From: Bigelowiella natans CCMP2755
Lineage: Eukaryota; Cercozoa; Chlorarachniophyceae
Length of the DNA stretch: 53,101 nucleotides
Assembly (NCBI GenBank): GCA_000320545.1
Contig: ADNK01000869.1
Span: forward strand, 1 to 53,101
Reading direction: 5' to 3'
Part shown: piece after piece, positions 1 to 12,709 of the stretch
Layout of the letters: every line of letters begins with the position of its first letter
Position numbering within the stretch: the stretch's first letter is position 1
Notes under the pieces: generated by a model
Databases searched by the model: none
What the model was told of the DNA's origin: nothing
The model's input: the letters and a program-made list of their open reading frames with translations, nothing else
Made by a program: the position numbers and the translations under genes

Positions 1-33
1 GCCAGATCTAGCACTTTCCCCACCATTCATCCC

Positions 34-36
34 CCC

Positions 37-86
<50 letters not shown>

Positions 87-88
87 CA
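34..88. repeat. compound poly-C / (CT)n / (AT)n microsatellite
   Basis: A run of about 15 C is followed directly by CT dinucleotides and then AT dinucleotides. The three simple repeats abut without unique sequence between them. Confidence 0.95.
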
Positions 89-503
89 CCTAATAAAAAA
101 GACAGTTTTGTGCCTCGGAGGAACTCGGGCACGCTGCAATATCATAGCGACACGTTCCCTACAAACAAACAACGAATAGACGAATACTTGAATCATTTAT
201 GCTGCTGTGCGTTGTATGGGATAAGAATGTGTAGTGGCATAACTGGCTTTCGTAATTATACAAACTTGTACGTAGTACATGCATCATACCCTTCACTTGG
301 CGATTTGAGCACGAGAGGGATAGACATCAGCTTCTCATCTTGCTGCGAATGCGAATTAGGAAGTATTAATCAAACAAACAAACAAACAACAGCCCTTGCT
401 TTTATCATCTATTACTAGTGGTATACTATTATACACCACAGAAAGATTGCGATGCAAAAGATTTCTCTTCCTCATCCTACTGTTGCTTCTTCTTCTTCTT
501 TTC

Positions 504-548
<45 letters not shown>

Positions 549-1566
549 CTTTCCTGCATTATTATTCTTATTCCCCTGAACGACGTCTATTATGCCAATT
601 CGACATACGTACACTACTACTACTACCCACCCGAATATCTTTCAGCGGTACTCGGGCTCTTGCTATTTCCTGGTCCTTTGAAAGGGAGACGGAAGAGGGA
701 GAAAATCAAGATAGCACTTTGCACACGATATTTATGATAATGTATAATCGTCAAGTGGTGGCGTCACCATCATTATCATCATGTTTCTTCATATATTTTA
801 TAGCTGTTAGTAATCGCGGAGCCCACTGCTACTACAACAACATCTACTACTACTACTACAACTACTATATATAACTAACTAACTAACTTAACCCACCCCC
901 ATCAGGTTGGACTTGGCGAATACTTGGAAAAACAGAACCGTATCCATACCTACGATATTCATCATCCGTAACAACAACAAGAATGTCTTTTTTATAATAA
1001 TAGTGCGTAGGAGCATTTGCAGTAACAAATGGGCGGTGAAAGTAGCATCATCATCATCATCAGCAGCAGCAGCAAATGGTCTCTTTTAGCACCTATCTTA
1101 AACTGCCTAGATAACTCTGGAAGCAGTACACGACGACAACAATTCCTGCAATTACAGAACAAGAGAGGAGGAAGAAGGAGCAATCAGAATGAGAGGAGAA
1201 CACATTCTTCGTATGAGAAGAGCTGGACCCCCCCCCCCCCCTTCCTTCTCTCTGCTTTCACACTCTTTTAAGACCAGGTTGGACGCTCGGTTTGCCTTTT
1301 CACCTAAGAAACAGCAGTAGTACTGTGATGGTTATGATGATAACGACAACGACGATGATGATGATGGCGATGATAATGACCCACTGTGAGGATTCAGTTC
1401 TGGCATTTATGCTTAATCAGACTGTCATCATCGAGCATATTATTGTTATTATTATTACTACTATTATCTTGATGAGAATAATAATACCGGAAAACAAACG
1501 TTTTCTGAAACCTGCACGAGCCCATGTCTATGGAGGGGGTGATCGGACAAACACAGTAGGAAGAAG

Positions 1567-1622
1567 TAGAAGAAGAAGAAGAAGAAGAAGAAGAAGAAGA
1601 AGAGAAGAAGAAGAAGAAGACG
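1567..1622. repeat. (AAG)n purine tract
   Basis: An imperfect AAG/GAA repeat forms a purine-only strand of about 55 nt. It reads as Arg/Lys/Glu runs in the open frames and lies outside any gene I can support. Confidence 0.9.
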
Positions 1623-1700
1623 AGAAGAAGAGGAGTTAAGTTTTTGTATGCAGTTATCGTGATAGTAATCGAGTTATAGAGTCATGACGAAGATGGACGT

Positions 1701-1741
<41 letters not shown>

Positions 1742-3089
1742 ACACCATCATTCCATGAAAGAGGCGTAAGAAATAAACAACATGATTACTTGTTGCTGTT
1801 GTTGAGATGGCGTAGTATATGCTGCTGTGACGGCTTCACATACACGCAAGGCTTGATCACCTATGGATTTTATTAATGAAAATAATGAGAAGAGATCAAT
1901 TCGATGTGACATCGACGAAGGGCAATTCAGAGAATGCCACTCGTAGAAATCAGTGTTACAGCATCTTCCTGATACTGGCAGGTCTTTTGTCTGTCTTTGT
2001 GTTTATCATCTTATCCCTTGCTATCAGCGCATACTCCGGCTACTCCTACTACGCACGCTGCTGCTGCCGCTGGTGGTGGTGGTGGCGGTGAAATAACAAT
2101 CGATCTCAACTGCTATTATTACCACGTAGGTATCCATCGGCCTTGCGAAGGAGCTCAGCCGCATTAAACGAAGGTACCTTCACCATGTACGTGCATAAAT
2201 GACCATGATGGTAACAGCAGCTACTACGCATTTGTACGTATGTAAGCAACAGGTGCATATCTTACGAAGGCTTGAGTCTAATGCCCTCCACAAGGGGGTG
2301 GTTCTTTGTCTCTGAGAATAAGTAAATATCGAGAGGAGTGAGTGAATATCAATCTAAGACTCAACATCGACATATCAAATACTTCTGTTTATGATTGCAC
2401 TGCACGGTGTGATTTCTAATGTTGGTACTTAATGAAATTATGGTACTTGCAAACACCTTTTGTCAGCAGGGAGGAAGGAGATTTGACGGTCAGACTGAGT
2501 CTCTAATGATGATATTGATGAACGATGAAGATATCAATGAACGATGATGAGGTTTTCAGCGATTAGGAATGCAGGGCACACATGTGTGAAGCATCACTTA
2601 TTTATTCAATCATCATCACATCGTTGCATTGGGAAGTCAAAGAAGACACGTGGGATGGTGTACCACGGAGGTAGATAAAACTGAACATTCAGGATTTAAA
2701 GATAATGAGGCAAAAAGAGAGATGCTTTATTTCATGCAGTCATCAGTTTTTATATCAGGAAGATGGAAAAAGACTGCCGGTACGAACGACCAAACAGCAG
2801 CACACATTCTGCTCCACTATAATTTATACTACAAAAGTATGAGAGGATGATGATGATGATGATGATAATGATAATGATGAACTCGATTCTTATCTGTATG
2901 AATATACTTCGATAACAATGTTGTATGTGTCTAAGCAATTTTAGTGGACGACGAATCTTCTATTAGCATCCTTTGTGCATAAATAATTAAATAAATGAAT
3001 GTTTTATAGAAAGAAAATCACCCAAAATAACGCTGATTTCCCTCCTTCCTCAAAGATGACAATTTTACTTAATCATTATAACCCTCCTC

Positions 3090-3352
3090 CTACCCAATAT
3101 GACGCAGCATCATCAATGATAAGTAAAGCGCTACTACCCTCCATTCCTGCACTGCAACCCATTTTCGGAAGGCGCGGTTCATCCTCTTCTTGCCCCCCCC
3201 TCCAAAAACGTTGGGAAGATTAGATTTCTTCTTTTTCCTCTTCTTCCCCTCTTCTCTTGTTGCTACTGCTGCTGTCTCGAAATTCACAAATATCGGCTCT
3301 GGGACAAGAGACCACATTCTGGTAGTTGCATCACCGCTCTGTAATGATGATA

Positions 3353-3388
<36 letters not shown>

Positions 3389-3989
3389 GTCGTGGTGGTG
3401 GTGGTGGTGGTGGCATTGGTGCCTGTGTTGATGGTCCTGTGGATTGGAGCTCATTTCCTTGAATAAAGCTCTTTGTATGCTTTCCGATCTCTGTGAGAAT
3501 GGAACCGAGTTTGGTAAGCTTACGTTTGTTGGGAGTAGTCGCGGTACTGCTCTCCTCCTCCTCCTCCTCCTCTTCTACTGCTGCTAGCTGTCTTCCTCTG
3601 AGACCCATCATCAGGCTGCTACTACTTTTAGTTTCTACATCATATTTTTGGCGGTGCTGATGCTGCAGCAGCTGTTTGAGCAAGCGCCGTTTAGCTCCAA
3701 AACTAGTGCTGTTTGTCTTCTTCGTCGCATTTCTCGTCTTTGCTGCTACAGGGGCGCTGGCCAATCTTGGCCGTTGCTGCTGCTTCTTTGATAGAGAGGA
3801 GGAGGAGGAGGAGGAGGAGGAGGAGGAGGAGGAGGGCCGAATTTGCCGCTTACTGCTGGCACTGTAGCTAGGTACCGTGCCTCCTCTCCCCCTTCTACAG
3901 GGCGGTGGGTATGGTGGGGGAGGGGGGTGGTAGCGGGTCATCGTCGGCATCGTCCAAGATTTTTTCAGCCCCATTATCATCATGATCAT
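3090..3989 (-). CDS. low-complexity basic protein or large exon, function unknown
   Basis: This is an uninterrupted 299-codon frame, unusually long for this window. It contains Pro, Ser, Glu and Lys runs separated by more ordinary sequence such as RLLKQLLQHQHRQKYDVETK and LTKLGSILTEIGKHTKSFIQ. The non-repetitive blocks are what make it look coding rather than a chance frame through microsatellites. The run-rich parts are encoded by (GAT)n, (GGT)n, (CTC)n and (GGA)n on the plus strand. No domain was recognised. It may be the last exon of a longer minus-strand gene, because low-complexity frames of similar character lie upstream at 4665-4871 and 5016-5216. Splice joins between them could not be established. 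Confidence 0.4.
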
Positions 3990-6532
3990 ATGTGTTTGGA
4001 TTGCTGCGTATAGCTGTCATCTTGTCTTCCTTCTCGAATATTTAACCCAGTGCGGTATTCCACCCCCCCCCCCCCCCCCCCCCCCGCCCGTTGTAACGAC
4101 CATTTCATTTATTTCACCACAGTCCAATCCCCATGCATTGATAAGATGAAAATATGTAAACGACAAATGAATCCCGAGGGGAAGCACAGATAAATTGTAA
4201 TATATAATGCAAGAAGAAGAGATAAAGGTGAGTAGGTAAAGAACAATTATTATTATGCATGACACGTTCCACCATTGAGGACGTAACGTTGAGTGTTGCC
4301 CAACAAAAAATATTTCCAACAATCGCCCACACAAGTAAAACACACACACACACACACAGACACAGACGACACAGATATGATTTGATGCCTCATTATTGAC
4401 TTCACTTGCTGCTGCTACTACTACACTGGTACTATACCGTTGAGAATCTCGTGATGGCCTTTATAACCTCCATCCCCGCGCCCGCAGTAATTTGCTGTAA
4501 AACAAGAATGAAAAGAAAGCAACAGAGATTTGCTTTACATAATACAGTGTTCAATCATCACGATGCAATTTACACGGGGTAGACCCCTGTGCGCGATTAG
4601 CAAAAAACAACCCTATCACGGCACCAACTTGCTTTTTTCCACGGATATTTAGCGAATTAAAGCTTTATGCTGCTGATGCTAGTGGTGGTGGTGGTGGTGG
4701 TGGGATGATGTAGTTGTAATAATACCACGGGTTCGCAAAGCTTGTTGAAGGCCTCTCCCCCACTTCCTCCTCCTCCTCCTCCTCCTCCGTCGTGCTTGGA
4801 CTGTCCTTCCCCTGCTCCCTCATTTTTCGACTGGTCGGAAACAAAAAGAAGGCACGAGGAGACCATTGCAATTATCATTAATATTACTGTTTCTTCTTCT
4901 GTTGTTGTTGTTGATGATGATGATGTTGATGATGATTACCATTTGCGTCCTTTTATACGACAATTACAATATGAGCATTATCATCCATATATCATGAGTC
5001 TATAATCTAAATAAGTCAACTGCTGCTGCTACTATTTCTACTACTACTACTACTACTACTACTACTTACTACCCATGATTCTAGACCAGGGACCCCTGCC
5101 GTCTTCGCAAGGGCAGCGAGTCGAGATATTTCCTGGCGAGGGTGGTGGTGACGATGACGGAAAAGAAGATGATGATAGTTCAAATACAGCAAATAATTTT
5201 CTGAGACAGCTATCACAGGAGGAAAATACCGTTTGCAACTACTTTATTACCTGGTCATCAATCTTTAACGTCTGGATAGAACCTGCACAGCGTATGGAGG
5301 AGACGAGCACCGGAAGAAATGAAGGAAAAGACAAGCAATTACAACATCTTCAGATCAAGCATATCGCTTTCTTCCACCACAGAAGCTCAAAGTCTTTCTC
5401 AATAAGAACACACCGAAGAATTCGACATGATGACAGTTGTATTGACTTCTTCTTCTTACTCCTCCTCCTCCTCCCACCTTTGAGCATATCCGAGTCCTTT
5501 GTCCACAAGTAACGACACACCAGGTTCTTCGGTTTGATGTACTTAAACTTCGCGACTATGCCTTCAAACTAGATGATGTTCAAGGAGGAAGAGAAGGAGG
5601 AGGAGGAGGAGGAGGAGGAGGAGGAGGAGATGGTGGTGGTGGTAGAGGAGGAGAGGGGGAGTGAGAATAATAAATTGATTATCAAAAAAGTTTCGTGATG
5701 TTAGAAACCTCTGTCCCCAGCCAAGATCCAAGCTTCCCATCTGCAGTAAGCTAACAATATGACAGGGAACAACAGCAGCAGAGGGAGAGAGACATCCCAT
5801 TATCAAGTTGTCAACGATGAGTCGTACCTCCACAAGATACACACTTGTCCTCTCTCTCTTTCTCTCCCTCTCCCTTTATGTTTGCTACCCGGTACACATA
5901 TACTGCAGATGATGAGCCTTCCTTAAGCTTGCTAGATTCTGCAGTCACAAACATATTAGCATGCTTATTTGCATTTTTACTTGTGATGTCATTTCTTCGA
6001 GTATATTAATCTATAAACAGACTCGGATTTCACACATAACACATATTGCATTTTAGAAAATCATATCAGCGGTACTTCCATCGTTTGAAAATATAATGGA
6101 CTGAGCATCCCTCTCGTGCAACTCCTGACAAACAAGAATTAATAATCTCACCGGGATTCCTATTTTAAGGCCTCGAATATGGGGGTATTTCGTATGGTTG
6201 TCCGGCATATATACACCACATGATTTTATTAAACAATGTTCCTCACCGAATCAGTGGAATGATCGAGGTGTGGTATGAACTTCATTAGGTTCTGGGCATA
6301 TCTGCGTTATTAATATTATTAATAATAGAGCAATAGAGGCCACAATGTGAAGAATTAATGACATGAATCAATGATGACAAATCCAAATCATTTGATGCTA
6401 ATTTATGAAAACAAAATCCAAGTAATGATATGGGAAAATGAGCGTTCAGACATTCAATTACGTATGAACTGTCCGGCCATATACACCCCAAAAACCAACA
6501 AATTCAGGAATGAATGTTAGAGCTTATGAGAA
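3990..6532. other. mostly non-coding with low-complexity frames
   Basis: The stretch contains poly-C (about 4062-4085), (GGT)n, (CTA)n near 5040-5064 and (GGA)n near 5598-5634. A plus-strand frame at 5075-5512 and a minus-strand frame at 5016-5216 overlap, and neither could be preferred. Around 6195-6218 and 6466-6488 an imperfect 25-bp direct repeat occurs (GTATG, then GTCCGGC and ATACACC). Nothing else was recognised. Confidence 0.5.
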
Positions 6533-6802
6533 TTACACAGTATGACGTCGTCCATCGTTGACACCTCCTCTCATGGTGCGCCTCGGCAGGGTACCACTTT
6601 TTTTCTTCCCCGGCGCTGCTCGATTTGAGGGATCCCTTGCTTTCAACTCCGCATTCAAGAACTTCTTGCCGCGAGCTGGAAGAGGAGGAGGCGCTTCCAC
6701 TGACGGAGGTGAACTTCCAGGTGGTGGCGGACGTCTTGTTGGCAGTGGTGGAGGCTCCTTAGAACGCAGCGCACCAGGGCCACTGGGGTGCCCCTCATCC
6801 AT
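6533..6802 (-). CDS. Pro-rich C-terminal exon of an unrecognised protein
   Basis: An 89-codon frame begins right after a good acceptor (…AACAG, then ATGGATGAG). It encodes PPPLP-type motifs (EPPPLPTRRPPPP, EAPPPLPAR) followed by a basic tail. PxxP runs of this kind are typical ligands for SH3 or WW domains; that role is inferred only. A possible upstream exon ends near 6990 (reads KLKHERQHKVYESNSG, with a GTGGGT donor). Family and N-terminus are unknown. The overlapping plus-strand frame is Gly/Ser-rich and looks like the shadow. Confidence 0.4.
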   Translation of the reverse strand: MDEGHPSGPGALRSKEPPPLPTRRPPPPGSSPPSVEAPPPLPARGKKFLNAELKARDPSNRAAPGKKKSGTLPRRTMRGGVNDGRRHTV

Positions 6803-6999
6803 CTGTTCTTAATTAAGTTATCGATGGACGGAAACAACCGAGATCTTCCTATTTCCAATTAAAAGATGCATTGAAAACACATTTTTGATTTCTTTGAAGA
6901 CCACATTCATTGAGCAATATGCTAACTTGAAAACGATGAGGACTTCGTGTCTTCTCCCACGCTCTTCTCACCCACCTGAGTTGCTCTCGTACACCTTGT

Positions 7000-8080
<1,081 letters not shown>

Positions 8081-9469
8081 TTTGATATTGGGACTCGGTC
8101 ATGGTTCTCCGTGGGGGAAGCGCTGACCGAGCCCATTGAGGGTGCTAGATCTGTGATATCCAAGGACGGGAGGTACCTAAGACCATCACATCATATCTAG
8201 GATAAGAAATATCAAAGCTCTAAAAATTGAATGCACTTTAAGAATACTTCAAATATGGAAGTTGACACCTCACATGTACTCATATCTCAGGTACCTGAAC
8301 GTAATCGGGGGGTGGATTACTGCAAAGTACCGGCAGTTTGACCTAAAGAGACATCGTTGGACGTGCATGCCGCCGATGAAGAAGGAACGATTTGGCCTTG
8401 ATGTGTGCCAGTCTCCCTGCGGCAGGTGTCTAAGTTCATTTAGTTTTCCTTCTGTACTTTCCCCTTTACAATAGACATTGTTCGTTTGTCGCAGGTACAT
8501 CTATGCAGTGGGGGGATTGGGTCACGAGGTTGGTGTGGGCGTGTGCTCGCTGCGAAGTGGTGAAGTATTCGATCAAAGGACATTAGAGTGGAGTGACTTA
8601 CCGTCTATGCATGAGCCACGTAGTGGCCATGCTCTCACTATCTCCAACGACGGCAGGTAGCAGCAAGAGAGCGAGTCGATTCCTAGAGGGGAGAGTCGAT
8701 AACGAAGAAGAAATAGAAAAAGGGAAATACAACCCCACGCTCTCACACACATGTACACAAACATAAGATAGCTGATGGCTTTCGCTGTTGCAGATACTTG
8801 TATGCAATCGGCGGAAAGTTCGGTTTGACGAACATCACCCGATCTGTTGAAGTTTTAGACCTCCACACAAGGGAGTGGTCATATGCATCAGATCTACAAA
8901 AGGCTCGAGGTTGGATCGGAACAACTGCCACTTTTACACCTGACGGCAACTATATTGTGACTATTGGAGGTATTTTTTAGCAGCTGTTTTCACTATCATC
9001 TTTGTATGCACTCGCAAGCAATCGATAACATCGATCTATTTACATATCAGAGGCGTCATATTAACTTCTTATCACTAACATATATGGTATTTAATTTTTC
9101 TCAGGTTGTCTTCCTGAAAATCCTGAGTGTCCTTCTTCTTCGTCGTCAGAAACAGACAAGGGTGATTATGCGGTTAACCACCACGTTGGTGGTATAAACG
9201 AGCGAAAGACAGGCATGCCATTGTCAGCACCTGTGTTGCCTCCATCGCAAATGCCTCATCTTAAGCTAAAAACGATGGGAGAGGTTTATGACGTGCGTGC
9301 GGATAAATGGAGGCTGTTACGAGGAAAATCGACAATTCCGAGGGTACGGGAAAGCGGGCGCGCTGGATTGGGTATTGCAATGTCTCCCAATGGAAAGAAG
9401 TTATTTGCTGTTGGAGGGTAACGAATAAGTGTATTTGGTGTGCCTGTATGCATGGTATAAGAAAGCAAG

Positions 9470-9502
<33 letters not shown>

Positions 9503-9985
9503 TATAAGAATGTAAATTCCCAGACGCACAAACCAATAGTATTCTGTTTTCGATCCGATTCTTCAACCAAATCAATTATGGATGCTGAATCCTCTTGCCT
9601 CGTCATTCACCAAACCACACGAACTTTATATTGAAGGTGGTCGACTGCTAATGCAGAGATGTATGACCTGGAGCTTCAACAGTGGACGTACTTCCAGAGC
9701 CCTAAAATATCAGCGAGATATCGCCGTATCTTGCGTCAAAGCCTCAATATTTCCCCTGACGGAAAGTAAGGCACTCCATGTACAATCGATGAATCGGCAC
9801 ATAGATACCATATCATAATCCTTGCAAATGTATTGTAGGAGAATTGACAGATTATGATTCATTCGACCTATTATCATATAAAATATTTGAATATTTTATA
9901 AGAGTATTTCCATCTGCATGACATGACGATCAGGTGGCTGTACTACGTAGCCCAGGGTGTTCAGGTTCTTCGAATTGCTCCCTGA
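8081..9985 (+). CDS. Kelch-repeat beta-propeller protein (5' end incomplete)
   Basis: Seven exons join in frame: 8081-8172, 8291-8425, 8495-8656, 8794-8969, 9105-9417, 9637-9765 and 9934-9985, giving 352 residues plus stop. The product has repeated Kelch signatures: RYIYAVGG, then W-S-x-L-P; RYLYAIGG, then EVLDLHTREW; LFAVGG, then AEMYDLELQQW; and a closing WLYYVAQG strand. Each blade carries the GG doublet and the spaced Tyr/Trp of the family. Kelch propellers bind partner proteins, often as ubiquitin-ligase or actin adaptors, but no BTB or F-box domain is visible here, so the role is open. Introns fall at nearly the same blade position and phase. Upstream exons are missing from the model. 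It converges with the SGNH hydrolase gene 365 bp downstream. Confidence 0.85.
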
Positions 9986-10176
9986 GTGCAATGGTAGTGT
10001 TGATTTACAGTCTCTACCCAAATCACCTAGCTACTCTTAGATGTTCATCCGAAGCCGATGACAGAATGAACCGATGCTAGAAGTACATTTAAGCTATGTT
10101 TCTTTTTCGATCACAATCCACAGGCGTTAAAGACGTGACTGTCCGTCATGAATGCACACTCTCTCCGTCATGAATG

Positions 10177-10231
<55 letters not shown>

Positions 10232-10349
10232 GCACACACACATTCACATGCTCTCTAGCACATGCACATATGGACATAAGCCAGCCAGCTAGCGTACGTG
10301 GTGAGAGATTGCATCTAATTTGTGTTGAACATGAGTACTGAACATGTGT
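9986..10349. other. convergent intergenic spacer with (CT)n/(CA)n
   Basis: The spacer between the Kelch and SGNH gene ends contains a compound (CT)n then (CA)n microsatellite at about 10179-10232. A short direct repeat reading CCGTCATGAATGCAC precedes it twice. No gene is seen. Confidence 0.7.
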
Positions 10350-12010
10350 CTAGTATGTGTGCCGTGGCCGCAAGTGCAAATTGTGTTGCTTGCCAAGGTG
10401 TGCACATTTGCACTGTAGCATGCGTGCATTGTAGCGGATAATGTGATCATTGTGTTTTGCAAAATCATTGCTATGGCTATCAATTCGAGTCTTTTTCTCT
10501 GCCTTCCGTATCACCTTCATCATTTCATCTGCGAAGAGGCCTTGTGCAATAGCGGTGGGATGTAGACCATCCAGTGAAAACAGCCCGCCTTTCTTGACCC
10601 GATACCCATTGGCACTCCACGAGAACCAGCGCTTCCACCATGGCAACCTCTCGGTCTCGTACAAACGCGTGTCAGGTATGAAATCATTGCCCAATGATGA
10701 TAAGATTGCCTCTGTGGCTCCTTTGGGCCAGACGTAGGTGGGTTTTCCGTTGTTCCGAAGGTATGCGAGCTTGTTGAGCTCGCCAGCGATATCAACGAGA
10801 TGAAAATTTGACCGGGATGAAACGATGCTCTTTATATGTTTATTATATCCTTGGATTTGTCTGTCGACGAATCTGGCCTGTTCCATAGTTATAGTTGATG
10901 CCACCTTGGGCGAAGTGGCAAAAAAATAGCCGTAGGTGTCGAAGTAGTATGTTCCATCCTGCTGCCTTTTTGGCTAATCATGATGCACAGTGCACCCGTT
11001 ATTGTCAAAACAATAAATTACTCTGATGGCCATCAAATATGATTAGTAACAAGTAGTAGTGGCAGTAGTATTAAGCAGTGTGCATATATGTGTCTGTGAG
11101 TGTGTGTGTGAGTTTGTGAATTTGTGAACAACCTCCCCAAAGCCTTTGAGGTACGGTGCGATGGTTAATTCAGGTACGGTGACGAGATAAACTTTATAAT
11201 CTCTGTAACGATTATGCGCTAGGGCAACATCTAGCCGTTGTATCAGCGCAGAGAAATCAGATTTAAACGACTCCACAGAGTATAGCACTGCTTTTTGGTC
11301 AAAGCCAGGGATGTTGGTAGGCTCTGTATCAGTTCTGAACAATACGAAACAAGCACGTCAACGTATCACAGTTGTTTCTTGGATGAACTCTTGAGGAATG
11401 CGCAATCAATTGTAGCTTAAGCATAAGTCATGCTGTCCACGGTTGTAGCATCGATATCTCAGCGTTCATTGTAGCAACTCATATTCATCAGACACCGATA
11501 AAGTATTGCTACAGCTACTACGTCGACTGCTACTACCTGAAAAGAGGTGGAGATTGAAAATCAAGGTTAAGATCGACCAGAGAACTAAGTGCATTGTTTG
11601 ATCCAAGCCATATGACGATGTGCTCCACACCCTTAGATTCAGCATAAAAACTGAGCCAATCGAGCTGGGTCATATTGCCAAAGTCAAAGGATGACGACAA
11701 AGAGGAAAGTTGTTGTGGTTGTGGTTTCCAATTTGGTTTAGGCCTTAGCACACGAAGAGCATTTCTGCATTCCCAATCGCTGGAAAATGTCCACCCATCC
11801 GTTGATGCTTCTTCAGAATTTCGAATCCTCTCCAGACAGCCCTTTGGCGAAACATTCCACGCATCCGCGACTCGAAATCCAGATACACCTAGCTAATGTC
11901 CAGCAAGAAAGGGAACTTAATGTATTTGGGCAAAATTTTCACATCTTTGATCGTGCCGCCCTTCGTGTACATGGTGTGTCACACGGCGGCACCGTTCGCG
12001 CGCGCGAACC

Positions 12011-12046
<36 letters not shown>

Positions 12047-12058
12047 AAATTTATAAAA

Positions 12059-12090
<32 letters not shown>

Positions 12091-12709
12091 GCCACCGACG
12101 TTGTGATAATAGTTCGGGCCCTCAATCGGATTCTCTGGCCTCCCAGCCCCCCTTTCGTAGAAATCCTCTGAAGCGTCCAATTCGGAGTAAAGAATCCCAA
12201 TTGCAACAAGCATGTCAAAAGCATGACTTAATTTTGGACCGGTCTAGTTGGAAAGGATTGCACATAAGTAATTCCGATGGCACGTTGATTATCAAGAATC
12301 AAAGGACCTTTCTCTCAACCTCCCGAAGCAAGTCCTCAACGTTGAAAGGGAGCGGAAACAGAGGGTCCTTGGGTCTCTTGTACCCGTCGATTCGTAGAGC
12401 ATCAGCCAGCAGAGTCGGATAGCATGTCTCATAACGAGCTGATGTCAGCACAATGTATGCAATCATGCACATGAGAATTTTTGCGTTCGGGTACACATGA
12501 AAAATGCTCCTGTGACCTGCTCCTCCAGAGGCTACTCCTTGTGTTAGGGAGTCTCCGATAGTAACAAGCTTGATGGACTGCATTGCCATGCCACATCGGG
12601 TGTCATCATCAGTTGGAGACTGGGCAACATCCTGCTTCAGCAAGAACGGGGAAGACGAGACCGGCAACAGAAACAGAAAGAGGATAACCATTTCAATAAT
12701 TGCAACCAT
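10350..12709 (-). CDS. secreted SGNH/GDSL-family hydrolase (lipase/esterase-like)
   Basis: Six exons join in frame: 12709-12517, 12438-12320, 12243-12096, 11888-11537, 11334-11133 and 10961-10350, giving about 541 residues. An N-terminal hydrophobic signal (MVAIIEMVILFLFLLPVSSS) precedes block I, VTIGDSLTQG, whose Ser is the nucleophile. Block III appears as VIWLGSNNAL, and block V as SLDGLHPTAIAQG with the catalytic Asp and His. The stretch ending GPNYYHNV, then GVSGFRVADAWNVSP after an intron, resembles a long SGNH subgroup found in bacteria and fungi. It probably hydrolyses an ester or acyl bond outside the cell or in the secretory pathway; the substrate is not readable. The fourth-exon acceptor follows an intron holding (TA)n, (CA)n and a CG run. 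Confidence 0.88.
11990..12092. repeat. (AC)n and (AT)n microsatellites in an SGNH intron, next to CGCGCGCG
   Basis: CGCGCGCGCG is followed by (AC)n and, after a short gap, (AT)n. The whole block is alternating purine-pyrimidine and sits inside the third intron of the SGNH gene. Confidence 0.9.

Larger units (their letters stand above)
1..3089. other. microsatellite-rich stretch, no confident gene
   Basis: This stretch holds a poly-C/CT/AT compound repeat (about 34-88), (CT)n near 504-545, (AAG)n near 1567-1620, (AC)n near 1702-1740, and short (GAT)n runs near 2848. The open frames across the repeats are repeat translations (Ser-Leu, Arg, Lys runs) and are not credible genes. A 71-codon frame at 1876-2091 (+) contains one hydrophobic segment that could span a membrane, but no splice context or homology supports it. 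Confidence 0.6.

Noticed and set aside
11880-11960. Apparent frameshift in the SGNH gene between a frame ending KFPFLLDIS and the frame starting GVSGFRV
   Set aside because: An intron acceptor (GCTAG|GTGTATC) joins YYHNV directly to GVSGFRVADAW in phase, matching the family. The other frame is intronic.
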